DNA from: Neisseria shayeganii 871
GTDB taxonomy: Bacteria; Pseudomonadota; Gammaproteobacteria; Burkholderiales; Neisseriaceae
Length of the DNA: 15,985 nucleotides
Assembly (NCBI RefSeq): GCF_000226875.1
Contig: NZ_JH164926.1
Span: forward strand, 543,426-559,410
Reading direction: 5' to 3'
Numbering within the stretch: the stretch's first letter is position 1; every line of letters begins with the position of its first letter. Below are positions 7,251 to 15,985 of the stretch, piece by piece. Both the position numbers and the translations under genes were made by a program. Under the pieces are notes generated by a model that saw only the letters and a program-made list of their open reading frames with translations, was not told the DNA's origin and made no database searches.

Positions 7251-7289
7251 TTTCAGGTAGCCTCCCCATCCGCCGGAGGCTACCTGAAA
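7251..7289 (+). terminator. DUS hairpin after gltA
   Basis: A perfect 15-base stem pairs 7251-7265 with 7275-7289 around a 9-base loop, beginning 16 bases after the gltA stop. The arms contain uptake sequences at 7252-7263 (minus) and 7277-7288 (plus). A smaller hairpin ACGCC-GTCA-GGCGT (7238-7251) abuts it. There is no T-run on either side, so termination is probably partial; the structure could also protect the gltA mRNA 3' end. Confidence 0.65.
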
Positions 7290-7397
7290 GAACAATAAAG
7301 CATCACAGAGAGAGGGTTATGTTTGCAGGCAGTCAGAATTCCGACACCACGCAGCGCATCGCCCTTTTTTGCTAACCACCATAAAGGTTTATCAGCC

Positions 7398-10223
<2,826 letters not shown>

Positions 10224-10229
10224 AGCCAC

Positions 10230-10261
10230 GGGGCTACCTGAACAGGTTCTCAGGTAGCCTC
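10230..10261 (+). repeat. Imperfect DUS hairpin between sucA and sucB
   Basis: GGCTACCTGA (10232-10241) pairs with TCAGGTAGCC (10250-10259) around an 8-base loop, extended by a G-T and a G-C pair. Both uptake-like words are degenerate at one base: GGGCTACCTGAA at 10231-10242, and CTCAGGTAGCCT at 10249-10260. There is no T-run. sucB probably remains co-transcribed with sucA, and the hairpin may modulate relative levels. Confidence 0.6.
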
Positions 10262-10300
10262 CCGAACACCCCGCCACATTCATAACACCAAGGAAACATC

Positions 10301-11494
10301 ATGATTATCGAAGTAACCGTTCCCATGCTGCCCGAAAGCGTGACCGAAGCCACCCTGATGACCTGGCACAAAAAAGTCGGTGATTTCGTCGAGCGCGACG
10401 AAAACCTGATCGACTTGGAAACCGACAAAGTCGTGTTGGAGCTGCCCGCCCAACAAGCCGGCGTCATCGTAGAAATCATCGAGCAAGACGGCGCCGTGGT
10501 GACCGCCAACCAGCTGATCGCCAAAATCGACACCGCCGCCACCAAGAGCGAAGCCGCTCCGGCTGCCGCTGCCGCTCCGGCCCAAGCAAGTGCCGCCGCC
10601 CCGACCGCGGCCGGCAACGCCCAAGCCGGCGTGGCCATGCCCGCCGCCGCCAAACTGGCCGCCGAAAAAGGCGTGGACATCAGCAACGTGGCCGGTTCCG
10701 GTCGTGATGGCCGCGTGCTGAAAGAAGACGTACAAAACGCTGCCGCCGCACCCAAAGCCGCCGCACCGGCCGCCGCTGCCGTACCCGCCGGCGAGCGCAT
10801 CGAACAGCGCGTGCCGATGAGCCGCCTGCGCGCCCGCGTGGCCGAGCGCCTGCTGCAATCGCAAGCCGAAAACGCCATCCTCACCACTTTCAACGAAGTC
10901 AATATGAAACCGGTGATGGATTTGCGCAACAAATACAAAGAGAAGTTTGAAAAAGAACACGGCGTAAAACTGGGCTTCATGTCCTTCTTCGTCAAAGCCG
11001 CCGTGGCCGCACTGAAAAAATTCCCGGTGGTCAACGCCTCCGTGGACGGCAACGACATCGTTTACCACGGCTACTTCGACATCGGCATCGCCGTCGGCAG
11101 CCCGCGCGGCTTGGTGGTGCCCATCTTGCGCGATGCCGACCAAATGAGCATTGCCGAGATTGAAAAAACCATCGCCGACTTCGCCGTCAAAGCCAAAGAC
11201 GGCAAACTGGCGCTGGAAGACCTCACCGGCGGCACCTTCAGCATCACCAACGGCGGCACCTTCGGCTCCATGATGTCCACCCCCATCATCAACCCGCCGC
11301 AATCCGCCATCCTCGGCATGCACGCCACCAAAGAGCGCGCCGTGGTGGAAAACGGCGAAATCGTGGTGCGCCCGATGATGTATCTGGCCCTCTCTTACGA
11401 CCACCGCATCATCGACGGCCGCGAAGCCGTGCTCACCCTGGTTACCATCAAAGAGGCCTTGGAAGACCCGGCCCGCCTGATTTTGGATATCTAA
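10301..11494 (+). CDS. sucB: 2-oxoglutarate dehydrogenase E2, dihydrolipoyl succinyltransferase
   Basis: A 397-residue core of the 2-oxoglutarate dehydrogenase complex that transfers the succinyl group to CoA. The domains in order are: one lipoyl domain (1-77) with lipoyl-lysine K43 in DLETDKVVLE; an Ala/Pro-rich flexible linker (79-110); a peripheral subunit-binding domain (about 112-147, PAAAKLAAEKGVDISNVAGS); a second Ala/Pro linker; and the catalytic domain (about 168-397) with His368 and Asp372 in SYDHRIIDGREAV. AAGGAA (10290-10295) precedes the ATG by 5 bases. The E3 gene (lpd), often found next, is absent; a terminator and rnhA follow instead. Confidence 0.97.
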   Translation: MIIEVTVPMLPESVTEATLMTWHKKVGDFVERDENLIDLETDKVVLELPAQQAGVIVEIIEQDGAVVTANQLIAKIDTAATKSEAAPAAAAAPAQASAAAPTAAGNAQAGVAMPAAAKLAAEKGVDISNVAGSGRDGRVLKEDVQNAAAAPKAAAPAAAAVPAGERIEQRVPMSRLRARVAERLLQSQAENAILTTFNEVNMKPVMDLRNKYKEKFEKEHGVKLGFMSFFVKAAVAALKKFPVVNASVDGNDIVYHGYFDIGIAVGSPRGLVVPILRDADQMSIAEIEKTIADFAVKAKDGKLALEDLTGGTFSITNGGTFGSMMSTPIINPPQSAILGMHATKERAVVENGEIVVRPMMYLALSYDHRIIDGREAVLTLVTIKEALEDPARLILDI

Positions 11495-11499
11495 TCCCA

Positions 11500-11533
11500 T
11501 CCAATAAGGCTACCTGTCCAATAAGGCTACCTG
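11500..11533 (+). repeat. 17-base tandem duplication overlapping a DUS
   Basis: TCCAATAAGGCTACCTG occurs twice head to tail (11500-11516 and 11517-11533) without mismatch. The second copy continues into a full uptake sequence (11524-11535); the first is cut short at TACCTGTCC and keeps only the first ten of the twelve bases. It looks like a slippage or unequal-repair duplication at the left arm of the sucB terminator. Confidence 0.9.
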
Positions 11534-11562
11534 AAAACCGCCAAGGGCTTTCAGGTAGCCTT
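11523..11562 (+). terminator. DUS-hairpin terminator after sucB
   Basis: A perfect 14-base stem pairs 11523-11536 with 11549-11562 around a 12-base loop and ends in four T (11561-11564). The arms contain uptake sequences at 11524-11535 (plus) and 11550-11561 (minus). It lies 28 bases after the sucB stop and probably closes the TCA operon. Confidence 0.8.
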
Positions 11563-11597
11563 TTCGCTTCTATCCGATTTCAAACAGACCGACACCG

Positions 11598-12041
11598 ATG
11601 AACGACACCACCACCGTCCACCTCTTTACCGACGGCGCCTGCAAAGGCAACCCCGGCCCTGGCGGCTGGGGCGTGCTGATGCGCTACGGCCGGCACGAAA
11701 AAGAGCTTTACGGCGGCGAAGCCCACACCACCAACAACCGCATGGAGCTCACCGCCGTCATCCGCGGCCTCGCCGCCCTCACCCGCCCCTGCCGCGTAAC
11801 CATTTATACCGACTCGCAATACGTGAAAAACGGCATGGAAAGCTGGATACACGGCTGGAAAAAAAACGGCTGGAAAACCGCCGCCAAACAGGCCGTCAAA
11901 AACGCCGAGCTGTGGCAGCAGCTCGACGAACTGGTGGCCCGCCACCAAGTCAGCTGGACTTGGGTGAAAGGCCATGCCGGCCATCCCGAAAACGAACGTG
12001 CCGACCAACTGGCCAACCTCGGCGTGCACGAGGCTGGCTGA
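11598..12041 (+). CDS. rnhA: Ribonuclease HI
   Basis: A 147-residue enzyme that cleaves the RNA strand of RNA-DNA hybrids, removing R-loops and primers. The catalytic set is complete: D12 (FTDGACKGNPG), E50 (NNRMELTA), D72 (YTDSQYV), H126 (KGHAGH) and D136 (NERADQLA), each two positions beyond E. coli numbering. The basic handle segment WKKNGWKTAAKQAVKN (88-103) is present. No good ribosome site precedes the ATG at 11598, but the N-terminus matches the family length. A run of eight A (11859-11866) sits in the handle codons. The gene is convergent with the cupin gene, 57 bases between stops, with no clear terminator. Confidence 0.96.
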   Translation: MNDTTTVHLFTDGACKGNPGPGGWGVLMRYGRHEKELYGGEAHTTNNRMELTAVIRGLAALTRPCRVTIYTDSQYVKNGMESWIHGWKKNGWKTAAKQAVKNAELWQQLDELVARHQVSWTWVKGHAGHPENERADQLANLGVHEAG

Positions 12042-12098
12042 ACAGCTGAACACCGGCCGCCGAAACCGTCTGCAAAATGCGCCGCCACCCGTCTCCGG

Positions 12099-12977
12099 CT
12101 AACGCGGCAGCCCGCGGCTGAGCGCGTGATGGGCGCGCTTCACCGCCAGCTGCTCCTTCCACGTCATATAACGCTGGTGGAAACGCGCCTTCATCCAATT
12201 GTCAAACTGGCGCTGCACGGTCAGATTCCACAGACTGTGCGCCTTCACCGCCCAACTTTCGTCCCAAGCGCGTAAGGAAATCGAAAAAGAGCCGTCTAAA
12301 TATTTCATCCAGTGCCACCAACCGGTCGGCATAAACAAAGTATCGCCGTATTCCAAAAAGCACTCGATGCCCTCCACCCCTTCCAAGGCGGGAAAGCGCT
12401 GCGTATCCGGATGCTCCACGCTGTAATCTTCCAGCGCGTAAGTGGCATACGGCATGCGGTAGAGGCGCTCTTTCCATTTGTAGTCGAACAGAATCACATG
12501 TTTGCGGCCGAAATGGGTGTGGAAAATATGCGCCATATCGATATCGTAATGCAGAAAGGTTTCCGAACCCGCTCCGCCGAAAAACAGCGTGGGGTATTTA
12601 TCGAGAAAACCGCCCATCAGCGCTTTGGGAAACGCATAATCGGCCAACAGCGCCGGCGCGTGTTTGATGGGGTCGAACAGAAAAATCCGCAAATCGGTGG
12701 GCTCGCGCTGAATCAGATCAATATAGTCGCCAAACTTCATCTCGGTGCTGGCGGCATTGATCGGCGCGGCCGGGTCGGCCTTGCTGCTGTCGTACAGCGG
12801 CACGGTGATGTCGCCCACCACTTCCTTCATATAGTCGAGCGACCATTTGCCGTAGCCCGGCCAGCCGTGGCTGAGGTTTTTGATCACCAGCGGACGGCGC
12901 GGCAACAGATACAAGCGGTGGAAATCTTCGCGGCTGATGTGCTCCACCACATCAATCGGCGTCAGTTTGAAACCCAT
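12099..12977 (-). CDS. Cupin-like (JmjC-type) putative 2-oxoglutarate/Fe(II) oxygenase
   Basis: A 292-residue protein of the Cupin_8/JmjC-like group, which includes asparaginyl and other hydroxylases such as FIH. The metal triad is visible: H143 and D145 in FLHYDIDMAH, and distal H222 in PTGWWHWMKYL. Thr140 and Lys159 (GRKH) are at the expected places for 2-oxoglutarate binding. The N-terminal REDFHRLYLLPRRPLVIKN is typical of the family. The role is probably hydroxylation of a protein or small molecule; the substrate is unknown. The start ATG at 12975-12977 has only a weak ribosome site. It is divergent from trxB across a 215-base spacer with an FNR-type box, and convergent with rnhA, so it is likely monocistronic. 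A role in oxygen-linked physiology is only a suggestion. Confidence 0.85.
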   Translation of the reverse strand: MGFKLTPIDVVEHISREDFHRLYLLPRRPLVIKNLSHGWPGYGKWSLDYMKEVVGDITVPLYDSSKADPAAPINAASTEMKFGDYIDLIQREPTDLRIFLFDPIKHAPALLADYAFPKALMGGFLDKYPTLFFGGAGSETFLHYDIDMAHIFHTHFGRKHVILFDYKWKERLYRMPYATYALEDYSVEHPDTQRFPALEGVEGIECFLEYGDTLFMPTGWWHWMKYLDGSFSISLRAWDESWAVKAHSLWNLTVQRQFDNWMKARFHQRYMTWKEQLAVKRAHHALSRGLPR

Positions 12978-13072
12978 ATAACCACTAAATAAAGGATACA
13001 GATAAAAACAAAGCAGTTTAATCGCACGGACGGGAAAGATAAAGCCGCCGGCTACAAACAGACGCGCCGTGT

Positions 13073-13086
13073 TTGATTTGAATCAA
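13073..13086. promoter_or_regulatory. FNR/ANR-type box between the cupin gene and trxB
   Basis: TTGATTTGAATCAA is an exact match to TTGAT-N4-ATCAA. Its centre is about 91 bases upstream of the predicted trxB transcription start, a spacing seen for class I FNR activation, and 102 bases upstream of the cupin start codon. Either or both divergent genes could be oxygen-regulated. Confidence 0.6.
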
Positions 13087-13101
13087 TCCCCCCCTTCCCC
13101 T

Positions 13102-13113
13102 TTCAGGTAGCCC
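13102..13113 (-). repeat. DUS variant upstream of trxB
   Basis: TTCAGGTAGCCC (GGGCTACCTGAA on minus) differs from the perfect uptake word only at the outermost base. It is single and unpaired, and lies just after a C7 run (13088-13094). Confidence 0.7.
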
Positions 13114-13158
13114 GTTGCCGATCGGCCGCCCCGCCTTTTCCCCGGCTGCGGCAACAGG

Positions 13159-13185
13159 TACAATGTCCACCGTTTTGATGAGGAG
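13159..13185 (+). promoter_or_regulatory. Candidate trxB -10 box and ribosome site
   Basis: TACAAT (13159-13164) matches TATAAT at five of six bases. The -35 at 17 bases (TTTTCC) is poor, which would fit activator dependence. AGGAG (13181-13185) lies 7 bases before the ATG at 13193 and decides the trxB start over an in-frame upstream candidate at 13115. Confidence 0.45.
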
Positions 13186-13192
13186 TTTTCCC

Positions 13193-14143
13193 ATGTCTGC
13201 CAAACACAGCAAACTGATTATTCTCGGCTCCGGCCCCGCCGGCTACACCGCCGCCGTTTATGCCGCCCGCGCCAATCTGCAGCCGGTCATCATCACCGGC
13301 CTCGCCCAAGGCGGCCAGCTGATGACCACCACCGAAGTGGACAACTGGCCGGCCGACGCCGAAGGCGTACAAGGCCCCGAACTGATGGCCCGCTTCCAAG
13401 CTCATGCCGAGCGTTTCGGCACCGAAATGATTTTCGACCAAATCCACACCGTCGATCTGCAAAACCGCCCCTTCACCCTTAAAGGCGACGCCGGCGAATA
13501 CACCTGCGACGCCCTCATCATCGCCACCGGCGCCTCCGCCAAATACCTCGGCCTGCCCAGCGAAGCAAACTTCTCCGGCCGCGGCGTATCCGCCTGCGCC
13601 ACCTGCGACGGCTTTTTCTATAAAAACCAAAACGTCGCCGTGGTCGGCGGCGGCAACACCGCGGTAGAAGAGGCCCTGTATCTGGCCAATATCGCCGCCA
13701 ACGTTACCCTCATCCACCGCCGCGACACTTTCCGCGCCGAAAAAATCATGGTCGATAAACTGATGAAGCGTGTGGAAGAAGGCAAAATCACCCTCAAACT
13801 CAACGCCACCCTCGACGAAGTGCTCGGCGACGACAGCGGCGTCACCGGCGCCCGCCTGCGCTACCACGACGGCAGCAGCGAAGACATTGCCGTACAAGGC
13901 GTTTTCATTGCCATCGGCCACCAGCCCAACACCGATATTTTCAAAGGCCAGCTCGATATGGACGAAACCGGCTACCTGAAAACCCGCGGCGGCAGCGGCG
14001 ACAACGTAGGCGCCACCAATATCGAAGGCGTGTGGGCGGCCGGCGACGTCAAAGACCACACCTACCGCCAAGCCATCACCAGCGCCGCCTCCGGCTGCCA
14101 AGCCGCCTTGGACGCCGAACGCTGGCTCGACAGCCAAGCATAA
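13193..14143 (+). CDS. trxB: Thioredoxin reductase (NADPH)
   Basis: A 316-residue low-molecular-weight flavoprotein that reduces thioredoxin with NADPH in the cytosol. The FAD motif GSGPAGY is at 12-18. The redox-active pair is C135/C138 in ACATCDG. The NADPH motif GGGNTAVEE is at 152-160, with HRR at 175-177 binding the 2'-phosphate, and the second FAD motif WAAGDVKD is at 281-288. Length matches E. coli TrxB (321). The start follows AGGAG by 7 bases. A near-perfect uptake word, CGGCTACCTGAA (13969-13980), lies within codons for TGYLK. The gene is followed by a DUS-hairpin terminator and a MITE-like element. Confidence 0.97.
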   Translation: MSAKHSKLIILGSGPAGYTAAVYAARANLQPVIITGLAQGGQLMTTTEVDNWPADAEGVQGPELMARFQAHAERFGTEMIFDQIHTVDLQNRPFTLKGDAGEYTCDALIIATGASAKYLGLPSEANFSGRGVSACATCDGFFYKNQNVAVVGGGNTAVEEALYLANIAANVTLIHRRDTFRAEKIMVDKLMKRVEEGKITLKLNATLDEVLGDDSGVTGARLRYHDGSSEDIAVQGVFIAIGHQPNTDIFKGQLDMDETGYLKTRGGSGDNVGATNIEGVWAAGDVKDHTYRQAITSAASGCQAALDAERWLDSQA

Positions 14144-14160
14144 ACCGCCCCACCGCCATG

Positions 14161-14202
14161 CAGGCTACCTGAAACCGTTACCACCGGTTTTCAGGTAGCC
14201 TG
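14161..14202 (+). terminator. DUS-hairpin terminator of trxB
   Basis: CAGGCTACCTGAAA (14161-14174) pairs with 14189-14202; after one bulged T (14188), CCG and CGG extend the stem around a 7-base loop. The arms contain uptake sequences at 14162-14173 (plus) and 14190-14201 (minus). It lies 17 bases after the trxB stop. The short T-rich sequence that probably followed it originally (GTTTCC) now lies on the far side of the inserted element. Confidence 0.75.
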
Positions 14203-14344
14203 AGACCTTTGCAAAACCTCCAAATGTGGATGCAGTTCAAGGCGTAGCAGCGCAGCGAATGCAGACATATCATATAGATATGCAAGTGGGCGAGTAGCGC
14301 ACAACGCAGAAATGCGCCGCAGATGGGGGTTTTGCAAAGGTCTC
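14202..14344. mobile_element. MITE-like 143-base palindromic element
   Basis: The ends are inverted repeats: TGAGACCTTTGCAAAACC (14201-14218) is perfectly complementary to 14328-14345, and the match continues to 21 bases with one mismatch. Inside, the two arms are imperfectly complementary and fold around CATATC-ATATA-GATATG (14266-14282), which sits at the element's midpoint. The 5-base word AGCCT flanks the element on both sides (14197-14201, 14345-14349), as a target duplication would. No coding frame for a transposase is present. The GAGACCTTTGCAAAA end resembles termini of IS elements in Neisseriaceae (IS5-like, from memory), so it may be moved by such a transposase in trans. Confidence 0.75.
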
Positions 14345-14369
14345 AGCCTGTTTCCACCCTCATACCGCC

Positions 14370-14810
14370 ATGACCGCCGTCACCTTCTACACCCACGTCA
14401 GCAACATCGAACACTTCGCCTGCCGCCTGAGCAAACGTGCTCTGGAGGCCGGCAGCCGCGTCCTGCTGTGGTCCGACGACGATCAGCAAATCGAGCGCTT
14501 GGATCAGACCCTGTGGACCTTCGAACCGGAGAGTTTCCTGCCCCATCAAATCTGGCCGGCAAGCAGCCCCCTGCCTGCCGACACCCGTCTGCTGCTGGCC
14601 GGCGATGCCGAACTCCCCGCCTTGCCTCCCGGCTGGACGGTGTTGAATTTATCGCCCGATTTCTGGAGCCAAGCCCCCGCACCGCCGGCACGCATTCTCG
14701 AGATCATCGGCACCCAAGCCCACGAATTGAGCGTCGCCCGTCAACGCTTCGCCCACTACCAACGGCACGGCTTCACCCTCTCGCACCACGATATGCAGGG
14801 CAAAGCCTGA
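14370..14810 (+). CDS. holC: DNA polymerase III chi subunit
   Basis: A 146-residue clamp-loader accessory subunit that links single-strand binding protein to the replicative polymerase. The N-terminal half has the family signature: FYTHVSN (6-12), ACRLSKRALEAGSRVLLWSDD (17-37), then LDQTLWTFEPESFLPH (44-59). Length matches E. coli HolC (147). The start ATG has no clear ribosome site. In many bacteria holC follows pepA; here it stands alone after trxB. The MITE-like element ends 25 bases upstream, so the promoter must lie in or across that element, or transcription reads through from trxB. Confidence 0.9.
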   Translation: MTAVTFYTHVSNIEHFACRLSKRALEAGSRVLLWSDDDQQIERLDQTLWTFEPESFLPHQIWPASSPLPADTRLLLAGDAELPALPPGWTVLNLSPDFWSQAPAPPARILEIIGTQAHELSVARQRFAHYQRHGFTLSHHDMQGKA

Positions 14811-14858
14811 ATCCGCCGCACCGCCGCCGGCCAAACGCAAAAATATCCCGCCGTTCGG

Positions 14859-14887
14859 TTTAAAAAACATCCCCATGCCGCTAGAAT
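14859..14887 (+). promoter_or_regulatory. Candidate pheS promoter
   Basis: TTTAAA (14859-14864, four of six to TTGACA) is separated by exactly 17 bases from TAGAAT (14882-14887, five of six to TATAAT). Transcription would start near 14894, giving a leader of about 75 bases that contains a DUS hairpin. Confidence 0.45.
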
Positions 14888-14911
14888 AGCGCCTTTTCCG
14901 GGCACCTGCCT

Positions 14912-14945
14912 TTCAGGTAGCCCCTAACGCTTCAGGCTACCTGAA
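14912..14945 (+). repeat. DUS hairpin between holC and pheS
   Basis: TTCAGGTAGCC (14912-14922) pairs with GGCTACCTGAA (14935-14945) around a 12-base loop. The left word is the variant TTCAGGTAGCCC; the right (14934-14945) is perfect. There is no T-run. It could be a weak terminator of holC. If the promoter at 14859-14887 is real, it lies in the pheS leader. Confidence 0.65.
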
Positions 14946-14969
14946 CACCAAATTCCTCTTCCCGACACC

Positions 14970-15959
14970 ATGCACAACGTAGACCAAATCACCGCCAACG
15001 GCATCCAAGCCCTGCAAGCCGCCGCCGACCAACAAGCCCTCGAACTCGTAAAAGCCCAATACCTGGGAAAAAGCGGCGAACTGAACGCCCTTTTAAAACA
15101 GCTCGGCAGCATGTCGCCCGAAGAGCGCAAAACCGTCGGCGCCCACATCAACGAATGCAAAAACCGCTTCCAAGAAGCCTACAACGCCAAACGCGACGCA
15201 TTGGCCGCAGCGAAGCTGGAAGCCCAACTGGCCGCCGAAGCGCTCGACATCACCCTGCCCGGCCGCCACCAATCCGCCGGCGGCCTGCACCCCGTCACCC
15301 TCACCCTGCAACGCGTGGTCGAACTCTTCCACGGCATGGGTTTCGAAGTCGCCGACGGCCCGGAAATCGAAGACGATTTCCACAACTTCCAAGCATTGAA
15401 TATTCCGCAAAACCACCCCGCCCGCGCCATGCAGGACACCTTCTATGTGGAAAACGGCGACGTATTGCGCACCCACACCTCACCGATTCAAATCCGCTAC
15501 ATGCTGGATAAGCAACACCCGCCCATCCGCATCATCGCCCCCGGCCGCGTGTACCGCGTGGACAGCGACGCCACCCACTCGCCCATGTTCCACCAAGCCG
15601 AAGGCTTGTGGGTAGAAGAAGGCGTCACCTTCGCCGACCTCAAAGCCGTGTTTACCGACTTCATCCGCCGCTTCTTCGAGCGCGACGATTTGCAGGTACG
15701 CTTCCGCCCCTCCTTCTTCCCCTTCACCGAACCCTCCGCCGAAATCGACATCATGGGCGACAACGGCAAATGGCTGGAAGTGGGCGGCTGCGGCATGGTG
15801 CACCCCAATGTGCTGAACAACGTCAACATCGACCCCGAAAAATACACCGGCTTCGCCTTCGGCATCGGCCTCGACCGCTTCGCCATGCTGCGCTACGGCG
15901 TCAACGACTTGCGCCTGTTTTTCGATAACGATTTGAATGTGTTGAAGCAATTTCGATAA
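14970..15959 (+). CDS. pheS: Phenylalanyl-tRNA synthetase alpha subunit
   Basis: A 329-residue class IIc aminoacyl-tRNA synthetase subunit (E. coli: 327) that attaches phenylalanine to tRNA-Phe as an alpha2-beta2 enzyme. The N-terminal coiled-coil arm spans about 1-90. Motif 1 is at about 107-134 (HPVTLTLQRVVELFHGMGF...EIE), motif 2 at 192-212 (GRVYRVDSDATHSPMFHQAEG), and motif 3 at 294-310 (GFAFGIGLDRFAMLRYG) with Ala296, the amino-acid specificity residue corresponding to E. coli Ala294. No strong ribosome site is seen. The partner pheT would be expected beyond the right edge; only 26 bases follow the stop. No phenylalanine-rich leader peptide is visible. Confidence 0.97.
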   Translation: MHNVDQITANGIQALQAAADQQALELVKAQYLGKSGELNALLKQLGSMSPEERKTVGAHINECKNRFQEAYNAKRDALAAAKLEAQLAAEALDITLPGRHQSAGGLHPVTLTLQRVVELFHGMGFEVADGPEIEDDFHNFQALNIPQNHPARAMQDTFYVENGDVLRTHTSPIQIRYMLDKQHPPIRIIAPGRVYRVDSDATHSPMFHQAEGLWVEEGVTFADLKAVFTDFIRRFFERDDLQVRFRPSFFPFTEPSAEIDIMGDNGKWLEVGGCGMVHPNVLNNVNIDPEKYTGFAFGIGLDRFAMLRYGVNDLRLFFDNDLNVLKQFR

Positions 15960-15985
15960 ATTCACAAAACATTCCGTGCTTAGAA

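Noticed and set aside
5925..7295. 456-codon minus-strand frame opposite gltA
   Set aside because: It mirrors the citrate synthase codons, is rich in Gly, Val, His and Phe as antisense shadows are, and lacks a recognisable domain.
7323..7397. N-terminal extension of SucA from a TTG start
   Set aside because: Family members begin close to the MM...SYLFGSN segment, and ATG 7398 has a ribosome site; the extension has no similarity to SucA.
11859..11866. A8 run within rnhA as a programmed frameshift site
   Set aside because: It encodes the conserved Lys-Lys-Asn of the basic handle; the frame continues intact to a full-length RNase HI, so there is no need to invoke frameshifting.
13088..13094. 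C7 homopolymer upstream of trxB as a phase-variation tract
   Set aside because: Seven C is short, lies about 65 bases upstream of the likely -10 box, and the neighbouring genes are housekeeping genes, not surface genes.
14312..14863. 183-codon plus-strand frame overlapping holC
   Set aside because: It begins inside the MITE-like element and reads holC in the wrong frame, giving an Arg/Pro-rich product with no family features.

Overview
The window looks like chromosomal DNA from an Eikenella species (Betaproteobacteria, Neisseriaceae). The main clue is the 12-base word AGGCTACCTGAA, which matches the DNA uptake sequence (DUS) dialect reported for Eikenella. It occurs 12 times without mismatch (both strands counted), plus several one-mismatch copies. 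Four perfect pairs lie head to head as hairpins just after genes. The high GC content and the gene order fit this assignment. The species cannot be named from sequence reading alone.

Layout: mdh (malate dehydrogenase) lies on the minus strand at the left and ends in a DUS-hairpin terminator. It is divergent from a HutC-type GntR regulator on the plus strand. The 311-base spacer between them holds a perfect FNR-type box, a perfect 20-base palindrome that may be the regulator's operator, and a tandem 10-base repeat next to a plausible mdh promoter. Next come sdhC-sdhD-sdhA-sdhB-sdhE, tightly packed with overlapping or nearly overlapping starts and stops, then gltA, sucA and sucB. Together these genes encode most of one arc of the TCA cycle: citrate synthase, the E1 and E2 subunits of 2-oxoglutarate dehydrogenase, succinate dehydrogenase with its FAD assembly factor, and malate dehydrogenase. 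lpd and sucCD, often next in related bacteria, are absent here; a DUS terminator with a 17-base tandem duplication closes the block.

The right part is a set of housekeeping genes: rnhA (RNase HI), a convergent minus-strand JmjC/cupin-like putative 2-oxoglutarate oxygenase, divergent trxB (thioredoxin reductase), holC (DNA polymerase III chi subunit) and pheS (phenylalanyl-tRNA synthetase alpha). The cupin/trxB spacer carries a second perfect FNR-type box. Between trxB and holC sits a 143-base MITE-like palindromic element with long terminal inverted repeats. It is flanked by a 5-base direct repeat that is itself part of a DUS, so it appears to have inserted at the edge of the trxB terminator.

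I see no CRISPR array, tRNA, rRNA, prophage or defence system. The genes are conserved core genes; the novelty lies in the intergenic DNA: regulatory palindromes, leader structures, DUS hairpins and the MITE.
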